The position numbers were made by a program, and so were the translations under genes. A DNA stretch of 33,452 nucleotides from a virus: positions 1-33,452 of IMG/VR virus record IMGVR_UViG_3300021963_000015. One strand, given 5' to 3'. Positions 13,345 through 20,201 of the stretch are shown in pieces. Each line of letters starts with the position of its first letter. Within the stretch, counting starts at the first letter, position 1. The notes beneath the pieces were generated by a model, which was given only the letters and a program-made list of their open reading frames with translations, had not been told where the DNA came from and did no database searches.

Positions 13345-15392
13345 TCGACGATTCTTTCAACTTGTGTACCTTTTTTGATCACCAACTGCTGCACCCACAT
13401 GTGCCGGCAGCTTGGCCTGTGCCTGCCATCTTCCAGTGTCAGCCAGCCGCCTCTGCGCTCCCAGACGCTGTAACCCATCAACGCCGTCAGCTGGTTAATG
13501 TCGTCGCGCGTGTATAGGCGTGCGCTGCTCAAGTCCATCATAACTTGGCAGAACTTGCGGCTCTTATCGTAGCCGTCAGCCTTGCTCAACCCCCGATATT
13601 CTGGCCGCCAGTCGTAGCGGTAGCGCACCTCGACAATCGGCTCTGGAACTTTCTCCTCTTTGGTCGCCTCACCAATGCCGCGCTTCAATGGATACTTGTT
13701 GACTTGCAGAAGGTACTGGATGCGCTTGCGGATGCGCGCCTTACTCACCCCGAACTCCTTGGCCATTTCTTCAACCGTTGCATCCTCGCGTTTGCGCCTG
13801 TATTTTACGATTTTGTCGTCCAGCGCCTTATCTTGGTCGGAAACGGCAAACTGCATGAAGAACTCCGCCTCGCCGTATTCGTTGAAGTCCAGTTCGCGTT
13901 CTTGCAGCACCTCGAAGCTTTCACGCGCCTCACCGAACTGCTGGCCAACTTGCGCGAGGAACTCCAGCTCATCAGCTTCATCGGTGAACGCCTGCTCCTT
14001 GACGCCCAGTAGCTGGTCAACCTGTTCCGGGTTAAGGCCGAAGCCAGCCGTCAGCATCGTGCGCGCCTGTTCGAGTGTGACCTTGCCTTGGGAGTAGTGG
14101 CGCACAATACGCATCAGGTTTTGATACTGCCTGCCTGAAAGCGTTTTAATAGCTTCATTTACGCCTACGCTGGCTTCTACGGTCGTTTCACCTGCGTCGG
14201 GTGTCGCCTCTGCAAGTGGCTCGTAGCCTGCCTTTTCGCGTAGTTCGTCCTGCGTCAAAATCTGCATCAGCGCCTGTTCGGAGAGCTGCTCGGTGATCGG
14301 ATCGAAAGGCTGCAGGTAGAGGCACTCGTAGCCGTTGAATGATGTTAGGTAGTTGATCATGCGCTCCACGATCAACACGCGATTCATGATGTAGGTGTTC
14401 TTGAACAGCTCGTAAGCCTCTGCCAGTTCCTTGCGGCCGCCAAGCTGCCCCTCTGTGCGAATGCCGAACAGCATTGGCGAGGTGACGTTGTGCGCTACAA
14501 AGATTTCCTCCTGAATCTGCTTGTTAAGCAGGTCAAACTGCTTATCCAAGTCCGAAGGCGTTAGCGACTGGATGCTCGGCGCATTTTCCTTGCCGGTGCT
14601 GAAGGTCAGCACGAAGCGCCCTGCGTTGTTTGCGCCGCTGAACTTGTTGCGCATCTGCCTCTCAATCTCTTGCTTTTCCTCGTCCGTCGGGATGCCATCA
14701 GCGAAGTTGATCATCTGCCCACCCCAAAACTGGTTGCGGATGTTGCTGATGTGGAACTTGGCAATCTCAACATCGCACTCAATGTATGCCAGCGCGCCCT
14801 GATAGTTTGGAAGTGGGTAGTGCTTGACCCCTGCTGCGTAGTGCCTGTAATAAAATAGCTGCTTGCCGACGCGGTTATTCGGGTCAAACTTGGGCATGCG
14901 CTCAACTTCCGCGCCCTTTGGGTACTGGCGGATCATGCGCTCATCGTACCAATCGGCAATTAGAAACATTGTGTCATCGAGCGACACGCGCACCTTTTCA
15001 AACGGCACGTGTTCAATAAACGCGATGCCGCCACCCCTGTTCCACGTCACTGCAAGTGCGAAGCCATTGAACAGCTCAAGATCCAAAACGAATTTTTGCG
15101 TCAGGTCGTTCAGGTCATCATCTTCGTTCACGTCAGCCATGAATGCCTCCGCCTTTGCCTGTTGCGCGACGGTAGTCTTATCTGCATCGACTGCCCAGCC
15201 TTTGCCAGCGATGTAGTTGCACTTGCCGTTGATGATGGCGTTGTGCTTGGCGCTTTTCTTGTATATGTCGAGCAAATAATATGGGTAGTCGTTCATCTCC
15301 CCAAACGTGTACAAGTCGTTAGCCTTCGATTGTAACATCAAAGGGTAGCGATAGTCTGCCTGTGGGATGAAGCTGAAATTGAGTTTAGTCAT
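13341..15392 (-). CDS. Portal protein with C-terminal extension
   Basis: 683 residues, longer than most portals (400-500). The first about 400 residues have the portal pattern: an N-terminal segment ending KWSA-like HNAIINGKCNYIAGKGW (about 51-67), a helical wing, and the PSIQ...DLLNKQIQEEIFVAHNV stretch (about 275-310) followed by a polymerising C-terminal helix. After about 400 an acidic helical linker leads to a HTH-like segment (KEFGVSKARIRKRI, about 552-565) and a terminal domain with RGGW and CRHMW motifs (about 650-672). The extension may contact the scaffold or protease. The portal forms the dodecameric DNA channel. It overlaps the next two genes slightly. Confidence 0.85.
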   Translation of the reverse strand: MTKLNFSFIPQADYRYPLMLQSKANDLYTFGEMNDYPYYLLDIYKKSAKHNAIINGKCNYIAGKGWAVDADKTTVAQQAKAEAFMADVNEDDDLNDLTQKFVLDLELFNGFALAVTWNRGGGIAFIEHVPFEKVRVSLDDTMFLIADWYDERMIRQYPKGAEVERMPKFDPNNRVGKQLFYYRHYAAGVKHYPLPNYQGALAYIECDVEIAKFHISNIRNQFWGGQMINFADGIPTDEEKQEIERQMRNKFSGANNAGRFVLTFSTGKENAPSIQSLTPSDLDKQFDLLNKQIQEEIFVAHNVTSPMLFGIRTEGQLGGRKELAEAYELFKNTYIMNRVLIVERMINYLTSFNGYECLYLQPFDPITEQLSEQALMQILTQDELREKAGYEPLAEATPDAGETTVEASVGVNEAIKTLSGRQYQNLMRIVRHYSQGKVTLEQARTMLTAGFGLNPEQVDQLLGVKEQAFTDEADELEFLAQVGQQFGEARESFEVLQERELDFNEYGEAEFFMQFAVSDQDKALDDKIVKYRRKREDATVEEMAKEFGVSKARIRKRIQYLLQVNKYPLKRGIGEATKEEKVPEPIVEVRYRYDWRPEYRGLSKADGYDKSRKFCQVMMDLSSARLYTRDDINQLTALMGYSVWERRGGWLTLEDGRHRPSCRHMWVQQLVIKKGTQVERIVE

Positions 15393-16197
15393 AAGAAACG
15401 TAGTCGATCGTGTTTGTTGTACTGGTGAAGCTGCCCTCCGTCGTTTCGATCATCGCAAGGCCTGTTTCAAGAACTCGCGGGTTCGTGGTTGGCAGCAGGA
15501 AGCGACGCATAGCACGCGTATGCCTATTCGTCTGCGACTTGTTATGCTGATTGAAATTACTGTTATTCATATCAATCGTGAACGCCTGCGTCGCTGATAC
15601 CTGCGTGGAACTCCAGTAGCTTTGATTGACGAAGCTGCCAATGCCTGCACTGGCAAGGTTTGTATACATTTCGGTCAGTTCCTCCAACGACGGCAGGAAC
15701 CAGTCGCTAAAACTGTTCAGCACCAGTTGATCTGCCAACCTTGCTGCGATGCCCGCGGTGGCGCAACCCGCGACAATAGATGCCGTGTTTATGACACCTT
15801 GACCAATCGCCTCGGGTGTCGCCCCTTCAGCTATCAGCGTCCCTTGGCAGCCCCACGGCGCGCTGCTCGACTGATCTACTGTCGCGGTAATGTAGGCATA
15901 ACCGCTGTCGGTAAATGTGTACAAGCCGCCCTGCACGAAGTCACCAGCGGCGTAGGTTGCTGGGTTCTCCGTGACCTCGTAGCGATACTGCCCCTTCGTC
16001 AACGCGCCCAAGGTAAACGCGAATTTGTCGTAGCGGCTTTCGTAGCTGCTTAGGTTGTCAATCGCGTTCAGGTAGATGTCAGTGGCTTCCAGCGTCGCCA
16101 AGTTCGTCAGCCGTAAGCGGTAGACCGTCGCGCTGTTCGCACGCTCGGTCCACGTCACCGCTATCGTGTTGCTCTGGCTGGCCTTGAGGTATAGCAT
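15385..16197 (-). CDS. Structural protein with inserted DUF1566 (C-type lectin-like) domain
   Basis: 270 residues. Residues 1-80 resemble a fibronectin-like beta domain and residues about 240-270 end with an ETGLAMIE...YVSY motif; these two parts form a compact structural protein in related phages. Between them (about 90-238) lies a DUF1566/Lcl C-terminal-like domain: GGLYTFTD, DWFLPSLEELTEMY (about 166-179), NQSYWSST (about 192-199) and a closing RHTRAMRRFL. This C-type lectin-like fold can bind ligands and is a known diversity-generating-retroelement target elsewhere. The last beta region is unusually Asn/Gln/Lys-rich. No reverse transcriptase is present. A late-type promoter precedes the gene. 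Confidence 0.68.
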   Translation of the reverse strand: MLYLKASQSNTIAVTWTERANSATVYRLRLTNLATLEATDIYLNAIDNLSSYESRYDKFAFTLGALTKGQYRYEVTENPATYAAGDFVQGGLYTFTDSGYAYITATVDQSSSAPWGCQGTLIAEGATPEAIGQGVINTASIVAGCATAGIAARLADQLVLNSFSDWFLPSLEELTEMYTNLASAGIGSFVNQSYWSSTQVSATQAFTIDMNNSNFNQHNKSQTNRHTRAMRRFLLPTTNPRVLETGLAMIETTEGSFTSTTNTIDYVSYD

Positions 16198-17281
16198 GAA
16201 GTTGTTTTATTGAAATATCCCTTGCCACGTTTTTGTACAAATTGAACCTGCGCCGCGTGATCTCATCAATGTCAAAGCGCTTCTGCATCTTCGCTGTCAG
16301 CCTGTCTGCCATCTCACGCACCATCGCTGGCTCGTTGATCATTGCCTTCATCGACTTGTACCACTTCTTCGGTTGCTTTTCGTCAACAAGCACGCCATCC
16401 CAGCCGTCGGTGATGCAGTCGGCATACATGCAGACGTTGCTGGCGATGATTGCCTTGTTCATCCACGCGGCTTCCGTCACCTTCAACTCCGACTTGAGCC
16501 TGTTGAACTTATTGTCGCGCAGAGGCGCAAGGGCAACATCAACGAAGTTGTAGCCTCCAACGTAGCTGTAAATATCAGCAGCTTGTATGCGTCCGTAGTT
16601 GTTGTTCTTGCCCTTGTTGCTGAACACCTGCTCATATTGCTGATATATCGGGTTGCCCTCATTCCACCCGGCAAGGTACAGCATGTAGCGCCCTTCCAGC
16701 GTGTGATCGTCGCAGAGGCGCGACAGTGGCAGCTCCAGCAACGCCACGTCCTCCGTGTGCTGCGCCGCGCCGAAGTAGCCAAAGCGCAGGCGCTCGCTCT
16801 TGGTCGGTTGTGGCTTAAATTGGTCATACAACAGGTGTGGCACGTTCTCGCATATGGTCGCGTTTCGGTTCAGCTTGACGATCTCATCGCGCAGGTACGT
16901 CGTAGTCGTGATGACCGCATCAGCAAGTTTGACGTGTTCAGCGACAATCGCAGACATGTTCGTGTCGTGGTAGTGCTTGTAGAAACTATGCCCAGTGCCA
17001 AGATGCCAGTAATCATCCATGTCCAAAATGATCTTCGCGCCGTACTGGCGCAGGATGTCAGCGACAGGCTTGACCGCCTCAATTGGCCCTGCAATCCAAG
17101 TGCGATTATACAGGAACACGTCGATCGTTCGCAGTTCTTCGTCGCTCATGGTGCGCACGTCAGCGATGCTCACGAACTCGGCCTCGCTGCCGAACATCTC
17201 ATGGACACGGCTGCTTGGCATCTCCAAGCGGTAATAGCTGCACCCGGTGGGATGCTGATTGTAGACGATACATACACGCAT
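16079..17281 (-). CDS. GT-B-like glycosyltransferase
   Basis: 400 residues. The N-terminal half has GT-B-like Rossmann features (RVCIVYNQHP start; LDMDDYWH at about 91; DAVITTTTYLRDEI at about 120). The C-terminal half has FGYFGAAQHTEDV (about 167) and the sugar-nucleotide-binding pattern KSELKVTEAAWMNKAIIAS (about 263-281), then DGWDGVLV. It may glycosylate virion proteins or modify a host glycan. The last about 40 residues overlap the 5' end of the next gene by 119 nt and look like out-of-frame sequence, so the original C-terminus may have been lost. It follows a terminator and a TAACTTTG box. Confidence 0.8.
   Translation of the reverse strand: MRVCIVYNQHPTGCSYYRLEMPSSRVHEMFGSEAEFVSIADVRTMSDEELRTIDVFLYNRTWIAGPIEAVKPVADILRQYGAKIILDMDDYWHLGTGHSFYKHYHDTNMSAIVAEHVKLADAVITTTTYLRDEIVKLNRNATICENVPHLLYDQFKPQPTKSERLRFGYFGAAQHTEDVALLELPLSRLCDDHTLEGRYMLYLAGWNEGNPIYQQYEQVFSNKGKNNNYGRIQAADIYSYVGGYNFVDVALAPLRDNKFNRLKSELKVTEAAWMNKAIIASNVCMYADCITDGWDGVLVDEKQPKKWYKSMKAMINEPAMVREMADRLTAKMQKRFDIDEITRRRFNLYKNVARDISIKQLHAIPQGQPEQHDSGDVDRACEQRDGLPLTADELGDAGSH
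16212..16240 (-). promoter_or_regulatory. Late-type promoter upstream of lectin-domain structural protein
   Basis: GATATTTC (16212-16219) with TTGTACA (16234-16240) exactly 14 nt upstream on the minus strand. It is the most divergent of the seven sites (one change in the downstream box). The ATG is 14 nt after it. It lies inside the 3' end of the glycosyltransferase gene. Confidence 0.6.
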
Positions 17282-17285
17282 AGAA

Positions 17286-17293
17286 CAAAGTTA
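17286..17293 (-). promoter_or_regulatory. Possible host-type -7 box upstream of glycosyltransferase
   Basis: TAACTTTG matches TAnnTTTG and lies 4 nt before the ATG, immediately after a strong terminator. No -33 TTTG is visible, so it is weak. It would give an almost leaderless mRNA. The methyltransferase gene has the same arrangement (27415-27422). Confidence 0.33.
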
Positions 17294-17297
17294 GCCC

Positions 17298-17333
17298 AAA
17301 AAAAAGAACCCTGCGCCACCATTCGCAGGGTTC
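17298..17333 (-). terminator. Intrinsic terminator after the tail tube gene
   Basis: A perfect 10-bp stem (GAACCCTGCG with CGCAGGGTTC; plus-strand arms 17306-17315 and 17324-17333), 8-nt loop and eight T on the minus strand (17298-17305). This is the strongest terminator seen here and isolates the capsid/tail tube unit from the glycosyltransferase. Confidence 0.93.
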
Positions 17334-17363
17334 TCCAACCAACCAAAATCTATGCTAATATAC

Positions 17364-17900
17364 TTACGATCCGCCAGTGATTTGCGTGCTACTTGTCAAA
17401 GCGGCGATTTTAGTTGAATCAACCTCGCTGCATGGCAATTCCTCCATACCTGTGAACGTCAACTCGTAGCCATTCCTGTCACCCATGGCAGTACCTGTCT
17501 GCGACGTGCCGCCGCTGACGTCAAGGCCGTTGCTCCTCCCCAGCAGCCAGTACTTGCCATTCCTATCGGTCACAATAGCCATCAGCCTGTTGAGGCCAAG
17601 GAGTCGCAACTCATTGCGCACGTTCTGCGCCATTCTGTTGATAGGAAAAACCAGCTCTTGCTGATAGAAGATAGTGCCGTTTTCCGTCGAGGCGTTGACA
17701 GTTTCGGTGAACTGCCCTGCACCTTTCGGCACTTCGTATTTGTAGAATCCCGAAGCGGGGAAAGTACCTGTCACCACGCCCGAAGCATCTACTGCAATCG
17801 TGCCGGTGACGCTGTTGAAAGCGATGAGGCGAACCTCCGTGATGCCACCGACATTGTCGCGGCATCCTAATTTATAACCAGTTGTTAAGGCGCAAGGCAT
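17364..17900 (-). CDS. Major tail tube protein
   Basis: 178 residues, beta-rich, with LTTGYKLGCRDNVGGI at the N-terminus, a FYKYEVPKGAGQFTETV strand pair (about 52-68), RLMAIVTDRNGKYWLLG (about 104-120) and a C-terminal GDRNGYELTFTGMEE segment (about 141-155). This order is familiar from major tail proteins of Bacteroidetes siphophages. Flanking terminators and the position just after the capsid gene fit an abundant structural subunit forming the tail tube. Confidence 0.72.
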   Translation of the reverse strand: MPCALTTGYKLGCRDNVGGITEVRLIAFNSVTGTIAVDASGVVTGTFPASGFYKYEVPKGAGQFTETVNASTENGTIFYQQELVFPINRMAQNVRNELRLLGLNRLMAIVTDRNGKYWLLGRSNGLDVSGGTSQTGTAMGDRNGYELTFTGMEELPCSEVDSTKIAALTSSTQITGGS

Positions 17901-17924
17901 GTCTATTTTGTTTTAGTTATTGAC

Positions 17925-17958
17925 AAAAGAAAAGAAGCGGGGAGGGTTGCCCCTCCCC
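17925..17958 (-). terminator. Probable terminator after the major capsid gene
   Basis: A perfect 8-bp GC-only stem (GGGGAGGG with CCCTCCCC; plus-strand arms 17939-17946 and 17951-17958), a GCAA tetraloop, then a T-rich but interrupted tract (GCTTCTTTTCTTTTG). It may stop part of the transcripts, lowering tail tube relative to capsid expression. Confidence 0.68.
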
Positions 17959-17964
17959 ACGTCA

Positions 17965-18951
17965 TCAGCCTGCAGGTGTAGTCGCGTTAGACGCTTTATA
18001 CAACACCATCTGTTCAGGGAAGGCAAACTGCACACCGTACTTAAACGCCGCTTGGAAGCGCACTTGGTCATTGTCGTAGGATGCCCAAATGCGGAATTGA
18101 TCTTCGTCGCTCAATAAGTCCGTGCCGTAGTACAGGTTCTCAAGCGAAGTAGCAACGATCCTGCGCGTGTTGTTCATGCCATTCACCGCAACGACTTTCA
18201 GGTTCGTGCCGGGGAAGAACATCTCACCACCGCCAAGCTGTCCGAGGTCGCCTTGGAATAGGTTAACGCTGACCAATTTGTTAGCTAACAAACGATACAC
18301 GTCCCATCCGCAAAATGCAACAAGGTCAGGCCTGCTCACAATTGCGACAGGGATGTTTTGATATACGTTCTCAAAAGCCGAAACGATTGTCGCATCGCTG
18401 AACGCAGCACCTGCCAACGATGACACGATAGTAGCTGATGCCGTGGTTTTCTCCATAAGGTGCAGAAGTCCTACGGTCTTGTTCAACGTAGCGTCACCGC
18501 TTATTGTAGCCGACCCTCCAGTCCATCCAGACGCGCCTGTCGCCGATGTCGACTGCCAAATTGCAGTCTCGATGTTAGCGGCAATCTTCTTCGCCTTCTG
18601 CGTTGCAAAAGCCTGCTCAAACGGCACACCTTCGTAGTTGCTGCCCTGTGTCAACTGGGTGGCAAGCCACTTTGTTTCCATCTCACGAGGGCACAACTCC
18701 TCCTGCACCTTGACACGCGCAACGCTGATGACGCGCTGGCTGAATGACGTTGTGCCGCTGGCTGCCCACGCGCATGCTGTGGCGGATTGAAACACGGCGT
18801 CGGTGTCCATAAGGTTCAACGCCTCTTGATTTTTTACGCCCACGCGCTTCTGCATGAGCGACTGCGTTTTTGCGTCGAAAACGGCAGTAGTCAACAACGG
18901 GAGCTTATTCTGCTCTACGTAGTCGGTTAGTCCTGAAATTGAAAATGACAT
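17965..18951 (-). CDS. Major capsid protein (HK97-like)
   Basis: 328 residues. Helical N-terminus (1-60), an E/K-rich segment at about 80-125 typical of the P-domain spine, a S/G-rich loop (about 136-150), P-domain residues such as NVYQNIPVAIV (about 195-205) and a C-terminal FRIWASYDNDQVRFQAAFKYGVQFAFPE stretch (about 287-314) that closes like other phage capsid proteins. Position directly after protease and scaffold genes confirms the call. Terminator downstream. Confidence 0.85.
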   Translation of the reverse strand: MSFSISGLTDYVEQNKLPLLTTAVFDAKTQSLMQKRVGVKNQEALNLMDTDAVFQSATACAWAASGTTSFSQRVISVARVKVQEELCPREMETKWLATQLTQGSNYEGVPFEQAFATQKAKKIAANIETAIWQSTSATGASGWTGGSATISGDATLNKTVGLLHLMEKTTASATIVSSLAGAAFSDATIVSAFENVYQNIPVAIVSRPDLVAFCGWDVYRLLANKLVSVNLFQGDLGQLGGGEMFFPGTNLKVVAVNGMNNTRRIVATSLENLYYGTDLLSDEDQFRIWASYDNDQVRFQAAFKYGVQFAFPEQMVLYKASNATTPAG

Positions 18952-18954
18952 AGT

Positions 18955-19575
18955 TTATTTTTTAAGGGTTTTTAGGGTTTCATTCAATTCTGCAAGACGG
19001 TTGGCGCGGCTCATCTTCACGGATTCAACGACCGCGTCACTTGCTCTTTTCTTAGGCGCAGCGGTAGGCATCTGCGCCAACGCTGATAACGCCGTGTCAA
19101 TCGTGCTGAACCTTGCAGCGTTAGCCTCTACCTCGCCGCCCATCTTTGCCATCAGTTCCTCAACCTTTGCCGCCAAGGCAGCGATAGCCGCCTCCATAGC
19201 TTGCATCCTCTCTTCGTGCGGATCAGCAGGTGCGCCTTCGCCTTCGGGTGTGACTTCAATTTCTACCTCTTGCGCCTCAACAGCTTCAGGTGCCGGTGCC
19301 GGTGCAGCGTCGCCAATCTCGACGATCTTGCCTCCCTCGGTAGTCACAACGCCAACTTCGGGGATTGAGTGCGCGCCATCGGGAGCAGGCAGCAGTCCCT
19401 CTTCGGTCACGACATAGACGAGCGTGCCAACGGCTAACTCGCCATCGACGCGGATCATCGTGCCATCCTCCAACTTGTAGTCGCTGAACGCCAACGGCAC
19501 AGCGGCTGGTGCCGGCGCAGCGGAGAAGCTACGCAGCACGCGGGTTAACTCTGAAATTCGATCTGATAGGTTCAT
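18955..19575 (-). CDS. Capsid scaffolding protein
   Basis: 206 residues from the ATG at 19575, exactly 5 nt after a late-type promoter; the open frame runs further upstream but that part has no supporting features. Residues about 33-90 hold a repeated beta motif (KLEDGTMIRVDGEL...VGTLVYVVTEEG) seen in phage scaffold proteins. Then come A/P/E-rich linkers (about 90-120) and a coiled coil (about 122-150), and a K-rich C-terminal helix that may bind the capsid protein. It should be removed by the protease encoded upstream. Confidence 0.72.
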   Translation of the reverse strand: MNLSDRISELTRVLRSFSAAPAPAAVPLAFSDYKLEDGTMIRVDGELAVGTLVYVVTEEGLLPAPDGAHSIPEVGVVTTEGGKIVEIGDAAPAPAPEAVEAQEVEIEVTPEGEGAPADPHEERMQAMEAAIAALAAKVEELMAKMGGEVEANAARFSTIDTALSALAQMPTAAPKKRASDAVVESVKMSRANRLAELNETLKTLKK

Positions 19576-19579
19576 ATAG

Positions 19580-20167
19580 TTAAATATCGTTTGGTTTGAT
19601 AGTATGCAAAAAACTCTCAAAGGCCTGGGCAAACTCCGACATGGCCACTTCAATCTCGCTCTCCGTTGGCTGCATCCCGAAGTAGCCTTCAATTGAAAAT
19701 CCTGTGAAGCTGTCGCGGTTCTCCCAGACTTGATCGTTCTCGACCTTGAACGATCCAAACCAGCTGCCGTCAGCGACATCCTCGAAGCCGGTAGGAGGAT
19801 TTACGCCCCTGTCCCTGTCGATAAGGTAGCTTTCAAACATGTAAACGCCATCCAGCTCTTGCCGGTGTTCCGCGTTGACGTTGTGTTGGTTGCCCTGCTT
19901 AAAGTACTTTTGCACCATCTTCCGGATTGTTTCCTTTTGGAAAACGACGTAGTACTCGCCCCTCGTTTTGTCCCTGCGTAGTATCGGTGTATCGGCGAGC
20001 ATCAACGGCCCTGTCAACACGCGTTTTTCGCCTGTTTCGGTAAACCGCATCTTTTCCTTGCTGAACGCCTGAAATGGCCGCTCAATCGCAGGGGATTCAA
20101 CGAGCGCGACGTAGCTGACGCCTTCGTCAACTTCATCAATGGTCATCAGATAGACTGGTAGTTCCAT
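19580..20167 (-). CDS. XkdF-like prohead protease
   Basis: 195 residues from the ATG at 20167. An upstream ATG (20182) gives five more residues but lies inside the late-type promoter. Matches the XkdF/peptidase S78_2 pattern: opening LPVYLMTIDEVDEGVSYVALV, VNAEHRQ (about 96-102, candidate catalytic His) and DSFTGFSIEGYF (about 152-163, candidate catalytic Ser). It matures the prohead by cutting the scaffold. The stop codon is part of the next promoter's GATATTTAA. Confidence 0.85.
   Translation of the reverse strand: MELPVYLMTIDEVDEGVSYVALVESPAIERPFQAFSKEKMRFTETGEKRVLTGPLMLADTPILRRDKTRGEYYVVFQKETIRKMVQKYFKQGNQHNVNAEHRQELDGVYMFESYLIDRDRGVNPPTGFEDVADGSWFGSFKVENDQVWENRDSFTGFSIEGYFGMQPTESEIEVAMSEFAQAFESFLHTIKPNDI
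19581..19609 (-). promoter_or_regulatory. Late-type promoter upstream of scaffold and capsid
   Basis: GATATTTA (19581-19588) with TTGCATA (19603-19609) exactly 14 nt upstream on the minus strand. The scaffold ATG begins 5 nt after GATATTTA. It overlaps the protease 3' end and probably drives scaffold and major capsid genes. Confidence 0.8.
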
Positions 20168-20172
20168 AGCGT

Positions 20173-20201
20173 TAAATATCATCAGTTACCCAACTGTGCA
20201 A
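20173..20201 (-). promoter_or_regulatory. Late-type promoter upstream of protease
   Basis: GATATTTA (20173-20180) with TTGCACA (20195-20201) exactly 14 nt upstream on the minus strand. The protease ATG is 5 nt after GATATTTA. It overlaps the tape measure 3' end. Confidence 0.78.

Noticed and set aside
15385-16197. Full diversity-generating retroelement
   Set aside because: Only a possible target domain is present; no reverse transcriptase, no template copy and no accessory gene were found in the complete genome.
16569-16576. Further GATATTTA octamer in the glycosyltransferase gene
   Set aside because: The partner box is missing at the fixed spacing and it lies in mid-gene.
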